Positions 22,985 to 35,354 of a stretch of 64,000 nt of DNA are shown here, piece by piece. The DNA lies in contig JAGPYM010000003.1 in assembly GCA_020736575.1 (NCBI GenBank), forward strand, positions 1,736,001 to 1,800,000. The letters run 5' to 3'. The notes under the pieces were generated by a model. It was not told the DNA's origin, searched no databases, and was given only the letters and a program-made list of their open reading frames with translations. Each line of letters opens with the position of its first letter. The stretch's first letter is position 1. Source of the stretch: Thelonectria olida (Eukaryota > Ascomycota > Sordariomycetes > Hypocreales > Nectriaceae). The translations under genes were made by a program, and so were the position numbers.

Positions 22985-25081
22985 GTTGGAGCGCGGGCCC
23001 CTGGCGAGGGTATCGATCTATTACGGGGGAGGAGAGTTGATGGGTGGATGGATGGATGGATGGGAAAAGGGCTGCACCGTTGCGGCGATATCTAGAGATC
23101 GAAAGACGGGGGCAGATTGGGCGGTGCAGCGAAGCAGGAGCGAACCAAATTTCTAGCGCTTTGAGGAAGGTTCTAGGGGGGTTTGTCTCGACCAGACGGA
23201 ACAGGACAAAGATATAAGGGGAGGAGAGGCTGTCTCGAGACAAGCTATGGTCAGCCTGGTTTCGGGGGCCGGAGACGCGGCGGCACGGAGAAAGAAAGGG
23301 ACCACAAGTCCAGGTGGAGAGAGGGTGAGAAAGGCGGAGCGCGAGTTGAGAAGACTTACCGATCTCGAAGAAAAGAAAAGAAGACGAGTTGAGAGCAACG
23401 AAACAAGGAAGCAGAAGAAAAAAAGAGAAAATGAGCCAAAAAAGAAGAATGCGACGGGGCAGAAGCAAAGAAGAAGAGGCCAAGCACGAGCGCACCGAGA
23501 GAAGGAGAAGGGAGTGGAGGGTTACGGGAGGGAGGAGTTGCTTTGAAGGTGATGATGCAAGACCGAACGACAGGTTGATACCAGTTCACTCACAGGCAGT
23601 GGATGTGGATTGGACGTCCAGTTGCTGCCCCCCCGCTGTAAGTGCTTCTCCCCCTTAAGGTTCAATTGGATCCCGGACGGGCCCAAGTCTGATCGCTGTC
23701 GCCAGTGATCTCTCCTAAAAATACAGGCGGGGGTGCTAATGTCCCGTCTACTTTCCCGTCCGGTCCCTGAAATTGGATGGCGACAACTATAATTAACGGC
23801 GAACCATCCATGGATGAGCAAGGAGATTTATGCGGTTCTCTTGTATCTATGTACGTACGTGCCTCGATTTCTGGTTCGCGGCGTTGGACTCGGCCGGCTC
23901 GACTCGATGCGAAGCACAGTGAGCTGATTGTTTGCTTCCATCTCTCTTCGGTCTCTCTCTCTCTCAAGCGTTGGTCGGGGCGGGAATAGGAGAGAGAGCC
24001 AGCCCGTGTCACAATGAGGAACGGCCGTGTGCAGTGGAAGCCCACCCACCTCAGAGAGGGGACGCCGCCCACATGGCCGCCGGGCTATCGGCTACTGGGG
24101 GGCTCCTTTTGAAGCTGCTGGGGCCAGCTCGAGGCCCTTGGACACACCTCTCGCAGCTTCAGCTTCAGCTGAAAGGCGACATCCCGCCACGCAACCTACA
24201 AGAGCTGCCCTTTCAGTGGACAACATCAAGACTTGACCGGAGCGCCTCAGGCCGCTTGCAGAAACCCCCCCTCTCCTCGGTTTGTGTTGGTTTCACGGCA
24301 GCTGACAGCCCGCTGCAACCATTCGTACGCCTATACGGATGTGGCTGCGTACCCAACCCAAGGACGGGAAGTGACACAAAGTGACAAGTGTGGTTGACCT
24401 GTCACCTAGACGACTACCTCAGCGCTTACCGTTTTGATGACTTCCCTCCCTGGCAATCTGGAGTAATGACAGAATATCTGGGCAGGAGTTGATTGAAAGT
24501 CATTCACCTTTTCGACTTTCAATGTCAAGGTGGAGCTCCCCTTAAATGACCAGGACCAGAGGGGCCATCATATTCAGGTAGCTCTTCAATAGGATAGGGT
24601 CTTTGTTCTCACTGGGCCTCAGCACACCCTCCTCCGACATGAAGGCTCTCTGGGAATATCCTCACTTCCAACTAGTAACCCATTGTCCATCTCCTAGCCA
24701 AGCAAATGGCTTGTTTCTGGGAACCACTCTAGGTAGTCTGGCCGCTGGCTTAGTTGTCCTTTCACCACGTGTGGCGACCATTAATCCCAGCACCTAGGAG
24801 CTAGATGGGCACGAATACACTTAGGAACTAGGTATCGATGAAAGCTTCGGTGGCTTTCAACGTCAAGTCACTCGAAACTTGGCCATTTCCTTGATAGTAA
24901 CTCTAAATTGACGCGTTCTTTATTGAGTCATGTGCCTTAAAGCCTGCATACCGAAGTTGAAAATGAGGCTCCGACATTTCTCATATTCCCTTCATACCCG
25001 TGTCAAGAGTAGACTCATCTCATAAAATTGAAAATAAACCCGAAAACGCTATCAGCTCGCAAGATGTAAAAAATCTAAACT
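22985..25081. other. intergenic spacer with purine-rich tract
   Basis: About 2.1 kb between the SMR gene start and the JmjC gene stop. The segment 23270-23560 is strongly A/G-rich on the plus strand, i.e. a C/T-rich leader for the minus-strand SMR gene. A GTAAGT donor on the minus strand near 23359 could mark an untranslated intron. A GGAT tetranucleotide run sits at 23041-23062. The rest (23600-25080) shows no coding signal. Confidence 0.55.
23041..23062. repeat. (GGAT)n microsatellite
   Basis: Four to five tandem GGAT units in the probable 5' leader of the minus-strand SMR-domain gene. Confidence 0.75.
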
Positions 25082-26724
25082 CTACGGTATCTCTAAATCA
25101 TCATCACCTCCAAAACCAAAGCTAAACCCCCCCCCTCCTCCTCCTCCTCCTTGCTCCTCCTTGTCTCCTCCACCAACGGCAGCGTCCCATTTGCGCTTCC
25201 TCCCACTCCTTCTATCAGCCAAATCCATTGCTTTCTCCAAAATACCGGCATAGTTGCTCTTCATTCGCTCTGTGAACAGCCCGAAAGGGTCGGTGATCTT
25301 GTCATCAAATCCACTGACCTGGTCAGCTTTATCTCGCAAGAATGACAAGACCTCCGAAACAAGATTGAGGCTTGGAGACCGAGGAACAAAATTCTGAGTG
25401 AGGGCAATGCCTTCTTCTAGGTTGACTACCAGATGCCACCAGCCACTGGGGACATGGAGAATCTCTCCTTTTCCGCAGATGCCTTCGACACATTCGGGTA
25501 GTTTCCGCGCCTCTGCGTGGAATGTGAGCAGCCATTCGGCAATGCTCAGAGGGCTTGTTACTTCGCTACTGTCCTCAGACACATAGACACCTGGCACCTG
25601 AGCCGCAGGTGGAAACATGATCCAGTACTTGGACCCTTGAATCACGGCGTTCCACGCACTTGTGGCATTGGGGTCCTTGTGAAAGGTTGAACCGCTTCGC
25701 TTGGGCCCAATAATCATCCATCGATGGGCAGGCCGTTCATCTCCAAGAACCTCAAACAAATCCGGGCCAAAGCAATCTGGCCTCCAGTAGGCGGCCCCTT
25801 GTTCATGCCCTACTGTGATGTCCATTTTCTCCGCGAATTTTCGGTCAAAAAGATACAAGGGGCTCTCGTCCCAGGAGTTCTTCATGTAGTTGCAGTATGT
25901 TGCAAAAGACCAGTCAACGGCCTCGGCGCGAAACTCAACGTCAGCATACCTCTGAAGAAGAGACTCGATGGACCACTCGGAGCAAACTGGCCAGTCTTGA
26001 ATGCATTTTGTGAGGACGAATGGCTGCTCGGTCCACTTGTCTGCATACTGCTCGTTTGTCAAGCTTTCAAAGCGACGGATCTGGTTGGCCTTGGGGATGT
26101 TGGAGGAGAACTGAGAGAGATCCACGTGGCTGCAGGCAAACGGTCGATGAAGGACATCCGAGAAGACGTTGCTGCAATCAAGCAGGGTCCCTTGCTCGCT
26201 TGGAGTAGGTAAACCAAGGGTGGTTGACCTCCAAGATCCTTGCCAGTTCACGGACTTGTTTGACTTGCCGTCTTGGGGCGGCAATCTACGGCGTCGTGTT
26301 AGTCGGAGCGTGAGAATGCGAATTGGCACCGGAGGAGGGCAAAATTGAAGAATTTAGGCATCCGTCGGTGAGTCACTCAAAGTTAATAGCCATGGAGATG
26401 GGCTTACCTAAGGAATAGAGCTTTCCATAGTTCGTCCAAGTGGCAAAATGCATAGAAGAATTTGCAAGTGTGACCGAAGTTGAACAGTTCAGGGATATCG
26501 AAACGCTCGAGGATGAGCACGATCATCTCATCAGGGAGCAAGTTCCAGACTCCAACGGATTTGCGAGCATTATGGCCCTGGAATAGGTACTGATTGCCCA
26601 AAGGCTTGAGTCCCAGGGGATGCAACGGGATTGAGTCACTTGGTGGCTCTCTCAAGTCATTGGTTCTGTCGCACAATAAGGCGTTGTGGCGAAGGACGTT
26701 GTCTGGCATTACGACTGACGGCAT
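25082..26724 (-). CDS. F-box plus JmjC-domain oxygenase (JMJD6-like)
   Basis: Exons 26408-26724 and 25082-26285 (506 aa); the split Arg codon and CTAAC branch support the join. Residues about 60-105 form an F-box (WNLLPDEMIVLILERFDIPELFNFGHTCKFFY). The second exon carries a cupin-type JmjC domain with the Fe(II) ligands: H-x-D in STFHKDPNATSAW and the distal His in PSGWWHLVVNLE. Cupin landmarks FVLTKCIQDWPV and SKYWIMFPP are present. This F-box/JmjC layout is found in fungi and resembles the JMJD6/PTDSR group of 2-oxoglutarate oxygenases (protein hydroxylases or demethylases). The F-box suggests docking to an SCF ubiquitin ligase. The C-terminus has a Gly-rich run coded by (CCT)n on the plus strand and an acidic end. 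Substrate unknown. Confidence 0.88.
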
Positions 26725-27210
26725 GATGGGGGCTTCTGACTCGAGTGTCGGCGCGGTTGAAGGATTCGAAGCCCAGGGTATGAAATAGGATTGGAGCTTG
26801 GCACCTAACTGATACAGTCACGCAAGATGACCAAAGTTGGTGTTGTTGAAGATTTTGAGCCTTGAAAGGAAATCCCGAAAAGGACCCATGGAACCTACCC
26901 AAAGTAAGGCTGGACCATACGATAATAGCTCGCAGTGGGACTGGACTGATTCATTCAGGCGTAGCGTAATTAGCGTTGGATGGGTTTTAGCAGGGCGAGC
27001 AAAGAAGAGCTGGAGAGGGAAAGACTGGGTGCGTGTGTCAGCATAATCGTCTGAGAGTGGACGAGGTTGATATCAGATGACAGTTGAGATTGTGAATCAC
27101 AGCTGACGAGTCACACATAATATTCCATGTGAAGTTGCTTGATCACAGACTTTTCTTTCGAAGCAAGAGGCGCCTTATCGTAAGTTGATAGGAAATAAGT
27201 CGGTTCTCAC

Positions 27211-27229
27211 TACGTACCTTAGGTACGTA
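27211..27229. repeat. inverted repeat, 9-bp arms
   Basis: TACGTACCT and AGGTACGTA are exact reverse complements separated by a single T. It lies roughly midway between the divergent JmjC and eIF4A starts, so it could be a dimeric protein site; it also belongs to the CCTAGGTA-like word family seen in other spacers. Confidence 0.6.
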
Positions 27230-27768
27230 TTCACTACTGTATGTACCTACAGCGCTGGGACAATGGAAGCTGCTCGCACACACAAAACAATGGAGAGTTC
27301 CGAAAAAAAAATTGGCGGGGCAACATTTGGGAAGGTGGCGGGTGGTGGAAGCGGAAGTGGAAGGAGGGGCAATAATATGGGCAACGGGCCCAGTGCGCAG
27401 AAGGAGCCCGGGTACGTCAAGGCGAAACAAGAAACCGAAACCTCGATGGGTGCGAAGCAGGCAGCAACAGCAACCGGGGGACAAAAAAAAAAAACCTACA
27501 CACCTCGACACTGCAATGACTCCGTGCCTATGCCACATGCCACATGCCATGCGCTAGGGGCATTAGAGGCGTGTTGTGGCATTGCAGAAGTGAGTAACAA
27601 CGCGCAAAAAACACAGAGGAAAAAAAAAAAAAGGTACCCTAACCTCGAAAGACCCACAATTCCTGCCCACCATTCGCCCCAGCGCCAATGATTGGCTGCG
27701 TGTTTTTGCAGTCAGCGTGCGGGCAACAGAGAAAAAAATACTCCCCTCCGCGCCGCCCCTCCATCGAC

Positions 27769-27840
27769 TTTTTTTTTTTTCCTCTTCTCCCAACCTACAC
27801 ATCAAAGAACAACCACGATATCCATCTCCCTTTCCTAGAT
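27769..27840 (+). promoter_or_regulatory. pyrimidine-rich tract upstream of eIF4A
   Basis: T12 followed by CCTCTTCTCCC and further C/T-rich sequence, 185-255 bp before the eIF4A start. C/T tracts near transcription starts are common in strongly expressed genes of filamentous fungi. The transcription start itself cannot be read from sequence. Confidence 0.4.
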
Positions 27841-28024
27841 TCTGTCGGCTCTCGTTCTTGTTGCGAGGGTTTTAGATTCTAGTCGATACAAATCAGTTTT
27901 CCTTCCACGACCGGCGCAGTCTTCGTTTGAAGCCTGCACTTTTTTCCAACAAACCACCCCGCGTTTTATCAACATCTGGGTCGAGCTGCGCTTGATCTAG
28001 ATTTTCTTCCGCAACACCGCGAAT

Positions 28025-29345
28025 ATGGCTACCGACAAGGGACTCGAGGACGTCCCCGAGGGTGAGTTTGCTCCTTCCCTCATGCTTCTGCGACTTCATT
28101 CCCGGTTTGCGAGCCTTCGACGACGTTTTTTTCCCTGCCCGCTCGATAAACCCCCCTCGCGGGGTTCGACTGTTGCGCTGTGCCCTGCCAGTGGCCCTTG
28201 CGATAATGCCCTGTCTGGTGCTCGCCTGAGTGGGCCACTTCCGCCGCATCCCACCACAATCATAACGTCGCTCCATTGCTCTTCAACGCCGTGGCACCAT
28301 AGTCCCCAGAATCATTGCTATTTCGCAACGACATAAACTGACATGGCCGCTTTACAGGACAGATCGAGTCCAACTACGATGAGACCGTCGACTCTTTCGA
28401 CGACATGGCCCTGAAGGCTGAGCTCCTTCGTGGTGGTAAGCCGACCGAATCCCCCCCTTATTCCCGCATGCCACTCACAATTCCTTCAGTCTATGCCTAC
28501 GGTTTCGAGCGTCCCTCTGCTATTCAGCAGCGTGCGATCATGCCCGTCATCAAGGGCCACGATGTCATCGCCCAGGCCCAGTCTGGTACTGGCAAGACCG
28601 CTACTTTCTCCATTTCCGTTCTCCAGAAGATCGACCCTGCCGTCAAGCAGTGCCAGGCCCTGATCCTTGCCCCCACTCGTGAGCTGGCTCAGCAGATTCA
28701 GAAGGTCGTCATCGCTATCGGTGACTTCATGAACATTGAGTGCCATGCTTGCATTGGTGGCACCAGCGTCCGTGACGACATGAAGGCCCTCCAGGACGGC
28801 CCCCAGGTCGTCGTTGGAACCCCTGGCCGTGTCCACGACATGATCCAGCGTCGTTTCCTCAAGACCGATGGCATGAAGATGTTCGTTCTCGATGAGGCCG
28901 ATGAGATGCTTTCTGTGAGTAAAACATCACACTTGCCGCGTGCTCCTTCATAAGCTAACCCACTCCTTCCCAGCGCGGTTTCACTGAGCAGATCTACGAC
29001 ATTTTCCAGCTCCTCCCCCAGAGCACCCAGGTCGTCCTTCTCTCCGCCACCATGCCCCAGGACGTCCTCGAGGTCACCACCAAGTTCATGCGTGACCCCG
29101 TCCGTATTCTCGTCAAGAAGGACGAGCTTACACTGGAGGGTATCAAGCAGTTCTACATTGCTGTTGAGAAGGAGGAGTGGAAGCTCGACACCCTCTCTGA
29201 CTTGTACGAGACTGTCACCATCACCCAGGCCGTCATCTTCTGCAACACCCGCAGAAAGGTCGACTGGCTCACTGACAAGCTCACTGCCCGCGACTTCACC
29301 GTCTCTGCCATGCACGGTGATATGGACCAGGCTCAGCGTGATCTG

Positions 29346-29377
<32 letters not shown>

Positions 29378-29627
29378 TGTCCTGATCGCCACCGATCTCC
29401 TGGCCCGTGGTATTGATGTCCAGCAGGTTTCCCTGGTCATCAACTATGACCTTCCCGCCAACCGCGAGAACTACATCCACCGAATTGGTCGTGGTGGTCG
29501 TTTCGGCCGAAAGGGTGTCGCCATCAACTTCGTCACCGCCGAGGATGTCCGTATGATGCGTGAGATTGAGCAGTTCTACAGCACCCAGATTGAGGAGATG
29601 CCCATGAACGTGGCCGACCTTATCTAA
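28025..29627 (+). CDS. TIF1: translation initiation factor eIF4A (DEAD-box RNA helicase)
   Basis: Exons 28025-28061, 28358-28435, 28490-28914 and 28974-29627 (397 aa, full family length). eIF4A unwinds 5' leaders of mRNA in the eIF4F complex in the cytoplasm. All DEAD-box motifs are present in order: Q motif ([13 protein letters not shown]), [55 protein letters not shown] and [13 protein letters not shown]. The start [13 protein letters not shown] is followed by a 296-nt first intron, much longer than the others, as is common in highly expressed fungal genes. Codon use is strongly biased to C-ending codons, matching high expression; this bias also creates a long open frame on the opposite strand. 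Identity is clear. Confidence 0.97.
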
Positions 29628-30750
29628 GCGAGAAAACACCCATCTTCCAAAATCGTTTCCCAGGTTGCCCTCCCTTACACCTGAACCTGTAGGGCGGTCT
29701 GGCATCCCTTGGGAGTGTCCACGGAGACTTCGAAGCAGTTGTTGATAGATCTCGTTTCTCGTTTCTAGAGTGCCACCCCGGACGGCACTCGCCGTCGCCC
29801 CGGTGGCGGTCGCGCGGAGGAGGTCCAAACTGGCTGCATGACAAAGGCTCGGGAAGTCCTTTGCACCTAATACCATGGAGGTGTGGCGGGCTACCAAAAG
29901 TAATGCAATGGTTTTTCACCCTGCTTTTGTCCCTTATGTATTTAGGTGTCTTTATGATCTTTTCCTTTTACGATTATCTCCTTATTCCCTATGGGCTATG
30001 CATGCGAGTGAATGACCATGTGAGACCCGGTGATTGATGTCCGCCTTGATACGTTGTGAATGTGGCTGTTTAAAGTCGGGGAGTAACCACTCCCAATGCA
30101 TCTCGAGACTCGCCTTGTCACCATGTCCATTAATGCTGCTGCGAACAAAAGGTGTTTGAGGACAAACCAGTAACTAACTAGCACTTCGCTAATCTGTTTC
30201 ATCGGGCCATGGGGACGTTCAGAAACACTGTTTCGGAAACATCGGGTACTAAAGACGCACACGGTCCATCTTGTCAATCACGGGCGGGTCGAGTGAGACA
30301 AAATGTTTCAATCTTCAATGCCATGTCTGTATTTTCACTGACTGCCCTGACCAAGAGGGACACTCGCTATACAAAAGAAAAGAGTCTTGTACCCATGATA
30401 AAAACCATCAAAAGATTGACACAAATCATCATCCCGTCGTCTTTCATCTCACGACGTCTCTTTTGCCCCAGTGGAAAAAGTACAATAATCCTCCCAACAA
30501 AACCGCCGACATTAATAGGAAAAGTATATATATACGAGATCTGTGGTTTCCTGTCTCGAAAAAGAGTTGAAAAGAAAAAGGGTAAAGACAGAAGCTCTGC
30601 CAAGTCTTTGCCGCCCAAGTTTGTAACGCCTGTCAATGGTATCACCCGCGCGCCGAAGGAAAATTGCCAGAGTTGGCTCAGTCTGGTCTAGGCTCCCGAA
30701 GCCGAAATGGAAAATGTAAAACAAAGCTCATCCCCGTCTAGTCATCATCT
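29628..30750. other. 3' flanks of eIF4A and the four-helix membrane protein
   Basis: About 1.1 kb between two convergent stops. AT-rich, with T-rich stretches at 29940-29980; no coding signal, tRNA or repeat recognised. Confidence 0.55.
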
Positions 30751-32395
30751 TTAACGGGCCTGCCCGAAGGTGGTCTGGATTGGGGGCGGGCTTCGGAGGA
30801 CCTGGCCGGCGTAGGCACCGGGAATGGGGACGGCGTCGTATGTGGGCTCGTCGGCGGCGACGGGGGCTTGCTCCTGGACATGCTGGGCGGGAGGCGCAGG
30901 CGCAGGCGGGTTGACGGTGGAAAAGCCATCTTGGCTCACCTTGGGAGTGGCGGAGGGGGCCTTGGCGGGAGGAGGCTGGAGGACGAAGCCGCCAGCCTGG
31001 CTGCTCTGGCCGCCGTTGCTGAACTGAGATTGAGGCTCGGCGAATCGGGTTCCGGGAGTGAAGGGGCTCTCCTCGATGTCGCCGAGGTTTCCGTAGGCGG
31101 CGGGAGGGTGGCGGGGAGACATGGCGTACTGGCTCAGGGCGGGAGACTTGGGGCCAAAGCCGGGCGTGTTAGGAGCGGACTGGGAGCGGAGCTGGGCGAG
31201 GTAGAGATCGGAACGAGCACGGTCTCGCAGGTCCATGGACTTGAAGAGACGACGCTTGGTGTAGTAGCGGTAGAAGACGATGCTGTAGAGAATGATGCAG
31301 AGGGTCTCGATGACAACCTCGATGATGATGCAGATAAGAGCCCAGTTCTGAAGACGGCAGAGCAGGGCGTAGTCGACCTTGTCACCAAAGACTTCGGATC
31401 GAGTGTTTTGGACACAGGCCCATCCCCACATATCCTTGTTATTCGAGCTGTTTTTGGAGTGCTGGAAGAGAATGGCTGTCACGACCCATAGAGTCAAACT
31501 GAGCATGAACTATACGGCTGTTAGCACCGAGTCGTTCGGCGAGACACAGAGGCGAAACTACTCACCCAACCGATAGCAAACAGAGTGTAATACGTGGAGA
31601 CCTTCTCGGCGCGCTTGTGACCACCTCGGAAGTAAGCAGCGAAGACGAGAATACAAGCAGCAAGAGAAACGCAGGCCATAGCGAGGACAAGCTTCTGGGG
31701 CCACGAGTTGGTCGCAGTGTTCCAGGAGGGCATGCCACTCTGGGTGGGCAGGGAACGGGTGGCATTGAAGACGGCAAAAGTAGACGACATCATGGAAATG
31801 ATGATCAGGGAGCAGCTGAAGTTGACACCGCGGAGAGCAAACTTGGCCAGGCGCACGCGAGCTTTGATTTTCTATTGGGGCGTGTAAGTAAAGGGCTTCT
31901 TAAGAAGAGCAATGTGACGAGAAGACATACCACATCACGAGCCTGCTCCTTTTCGGTCGAAGCCTCGCGCTTCTCGAGGATATCCTCCTGGCGGAACGTC
32001 GGGCTCATGGGGTTGTTGAACCTCGCCGGGGTGCCGGGCACCTTCAGGGCACTCCGGAGGGGCGTCTTGGGCGTCATGGGGACGGGAATGGACTCGCGGT
32101 TGTTGATGTAGCCGAATCCGATGTCTCCAGGCTGCGCCTGAGGAACGTAAGACTTTTCGCTGGCGAAGGGGTTGTGGCCTTCGATGGGAGAGTGTACTGA
32201 AGTGGCCTCGGCGAATCTGGGAGTGCGAGGCTTGAGGGAGTCTTCCGATGAGGAGGATCCGGAAGAGCCAGTGCGGGTAGGCGTCAGGTTCAGAGCGGCA
32301 GGCCGCCTCTTTTCATCTGTCATGTTCATGTCAGCTTGGGGGTTCGTTGTGAGGCTCGTGTGAGCTTGCGGTAGCGACGGACCTAGTCCAGCCAT
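30751..32395 (-). CDS. four-transmembrane fungal membrane protein with long cytosolic tails
   Basis: Exons 31931-32395, 31566-31871 and 30751-31509 (509 aa), all phase 0 with CTAAC-type branches. Residues 1-165 are polar, rich in Ser/Thr/Pro (RRPAALNLTPTRTGSSGSSS; TPKTPLRSALKVPGTPARF), with many Thr-Pro and Ser-Pro sites. Four hydrophobic helices follow: VNFSCSLIIISMMSSTFAVF; LVLAMACVSLAACILVFAAYF; YTLFAIGWFMLSLTLWVVTA; WALICIIIEVVIETLCIILY. Then comes a basic stop-transfer (YYTKRRLFKS) and a 190-residue Pro/Gln/Ala-rich tail. Topology resembles MARVEL-type proteins. From memory it resembles the family annotated as hyphal anastomosis protein HAM-8 in Neurospora, but I hold that only tentatively and leave the symbol blank. 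Confidence 0.82.
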
Positions 32396-35354
32396 GATTT
32401 GTGTGTCGTCGAGTTGTTGAGAAGTAGAATATGGTAGAATAATAGTTTACGATACTTGGTGTTGGTGATGTATATGATATGATGGGGAAGAGGTGGATGC
32501 GCTTCAACACAGTCGAGAGCACATTACCAAAGCAAATAATGAAAGGCAATCGGAAAAAAAAAAAAATTCAAAGGGGAGAGACCAGCTATCGAGGAACAAA
32601 AGAGAGGTCCGAAGGGGCCAGCGGGAGTGGGAGGAGGGCAGTTTTGAGGTTGGCAGCTTCGGGTTGGGAAGAGGGAAGACGCTCATTCGACGCCATCAGA
32701 CGCCAGAGAACGGGAAGACCAAGGGAAGACCAAGGGAAGGGGGGGTACGCAAATAGAAAAGATTGGGGTTTAATTGGTCTTACCAGAGACGCTGATAGGC
32801 AGAGGCCGAGACGCCGGCCAAGGTGATTCAGGTTCTTGGGTTGGGTTAGACGCCCACGACTTTGCGTGACGGCGGACGGTGGAGGGCGCACAAGCTGGGC
32901 CCGGCGGCTGCAGAGATATTGGGAGAAGAAGCTTTGGTCTCGGACCGTCTTGCTGGGTACAATGGGTGGCTCTAGTTCTAGGAGGAGGAGAACGAGGAGG
33001 AAGAGGAGGAGAGCTGAAAGACTCGGGATATCACACAGGAAGGAAACAAAGATGGCGTGGCAAGGTACGTCCCGAGAAGAGAGGAAAAGTCGGTATTATG
33101 TGCGGTTCGACACCGCAAAAGCGAGAAAAAACTGAGCCCGAGAACAAGGGCACCGAGGAAGGGTGTGTCTAATGGAGAGGCATGCATGGGCAGGGAAGCG
33201 GGCATGAGAGCATATGACAAACAGGAACCGGCCGGGCAGAAACAGAACAAGCGGCGACTCTCAACGAGGGAGCCTGTTGAGCTGCGAATACCCGGCAACA
33301 TCCCATTCGACACCCATTCCACCCCCATGTCGATGCGTTGTGGTTGGAGATCTAGTTAAGGTCCCTAGTCAGGCGGTCGGCGGCTATGGGATCGCGGAGA
33401 ATAGGTCCTTCGGCTGTGCGATTGGCCGGGTTCGAGAGCCGCCCGTGGGGCTGGCCAGGGCAAGCAGACACCCCGGTAGCCAACTCCCGCCTTGATAGGC
33501 TGAATTGCCCCATCGGCTCTGGCTTGTTTCCTCCCTCACCTCGACTCGGCCCAATCAGCGGCGGCGAAGCTGTGACGGCCGCTTTGCCGTCCAGCCACCT
33601 GCAGATGTCGGCGGCAACAACGACGTTTGGATTCGCGGTTTCCCGCACGGGCTTCCACCACTAAAACGGCCACGAGTCCACGATGCACCTTAAAAGTCCC
33701 CTGGGCTGGCTGCATCCACTTCTCGCCTGTTGGTCCCGGCTCGGATGGAAGAGGGGGCGTGAATACCTCTTCAGGTTTTGCCTCACTGATCAATTCCGTC
33801 AGGTGTGCGTGTCTGCGCCTTCTAAAGCCCGTCCGTCGTGTTCGTTCATGCCATGCCCGTCTGTCTGTCTGTCTGTCTGTGTTTCCCCAATTGCTGACAG
33901 CCACAAAATGACCTGATCACACCCCCAACCTAGCTTGAGGTGGCCATTGATTTCCATCCTCTCGGCCGCCGAAAGGTTCTTTTAACCCCGCTGCATCCCT
34001 AGCCTTCTGCAAAGACACATCGTACATGCACCCAGGCTACCGCTGCACAAGACTGCCAGCATGAGCTCTTTTCTGCTCCTCCCACCGGAGGTTGGAGTCT
34101 TGGAGACCACCCCCTCGCCTTGGCTATCACACTGTCACTGGCATGCATCCGCTGTAACCCCAGTCTTATCCATGTCCGACCTCCCAGTTCAAGCGCTATA
34201 ATTAGTTCCCTCTGTGCTTCAAACGTCGGTAAGTTGAGAAAAATTCGGCTCAGTTGTGTGATAGCATGCATGGTGATTCATGAGCGAGTTTCTCTTTTCG
34301 ATATCTCCCGGAACTACCGAGGACAGATAAAAAATCTCGTGAGCTTTGCTTCAGATGTTGGCGTGATCAAATATCAATGTGCACTCTCAACCAACCAACG
34401 AAAAAGTGACGCCATGTAAAGCCTGGCAACGACGCGCATCTTCGCTTGACTCACAAGATCCCCTGCGTCATCTCCTCTCGAACCAACGAGGCTGATTAGC
34501 GAGATCTTGTCATTGTTCGTAGCCTTGTTGGCACAGGCTAGGCTCACTGGAGATGCCAACATCGTGAAAATTCGAGTGGAGAAGGTGGGTTAATGAGTCT
34601 GATTGGTGGCTTATCATCAGTGAGGCCTTCCCAAGTTGGCCGGGATTGCAGGCTTCGGGCCTCCAAGTAACCTCAATAGTTTCCAGGCTATTCATTTCGT
34701 TATTTCCAATAGAGAGCCTGGAGAGCTGTTCGCTAACAATGTGCCGGAGCATCTTCACATTGTGACATGCCTGAGACTGCTGGCCTCTCAGAAGAGGACC
34801 ATGCACCAGAGGCCAGTTAAACGAGCCCAACTGACAAGCCGTGCCTTGTTGGATCCTTTCCAAGAACACTATGCCATTTCTGGCCCTTGAAGCATTCGGC
34901 CAAAAGACGTTTGAACGAATCCTATCATGCTTTCGAATTGGCTCAACAGACAAGATGCAAGATAACTTCCATGATTCCCCTCATGTGGCACAGGTGGCGG
35001 TGCATGTCTCAAAGCGCCACTCCATTGGAAGCTTGTGGCAACCCGGGAGAAGCCCGGAGAGAGGGGCAGCAGAGCCTTATCGGCTTATCAGGCCCTGTCA
35101 GGCTTAGCGGAAGAGTCATAGCCATCTGCAAACTCACCACTGCACACGAGGAATTTTGCCAACATCAAAGGCAAAATCCGCAAATACTCAGCTTTACACG
35201 GCGTCAGACCCGGAAACCCCTCGAGAGACCTCCGCATCTTCGAGTATAATTTTCTCCCAACATAGACCACCAATTTCACCCGTCTCAACTGTCCCAGCTG
35301 CGGCTCCGCGATCGATATTCCTCTTGAATTCCGGCGAATTGCCCCACCTTCACC
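32396..35354. other. long divergent intergenic region
   Basis: About 3 kb between the membrane-protein start (minus) and the eIF2 gamma start (plus). The left 700 bases are purine-rich on the plus strand (A13 near 32553), which reads as a C/T-rich leader for the minus-strand gene. A (TCTG)n run lies at about 33859-33879. Sequence from 33900 to 35200 is nondescript. No gene, tRNA or mobile element recognised. Confidence 0.55.
33859..33879. repeat. (GTCT)n microsatellite
   Basis: About five tandem GTCT units in a spacer. Confidence 0.75.

Larger units (their letters stand above)
26725..28024. other. divergent promoter region of JmjC gene and eIF4A
   Basis: About 1.3 kb between two divergently transcribed starts. 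Contains a near-perfect inverted repeat at 27211-27229, A-runs (27303-27311, 27485-27494, 27620-27631), and a T/C-rich tract at 27769-27792 typical of highly expressed fungal genes, just upstream of eIF4A. No coding signal was seen. Confidence 0.6.

Noticed and set aside
28698..29897. 399-residue open frame opposite eIF4A
   Set aside because: It is the mirror of the strongly biased eIF4A codons (C-ending, few stops on the other strand), has no recognisable motif and overlaps a certain gene.
34510..34953. 147-residue minus-strand frame in the spacer before eIF2 gamma
   Set aside because: No motif, no splice partners; likely chance.
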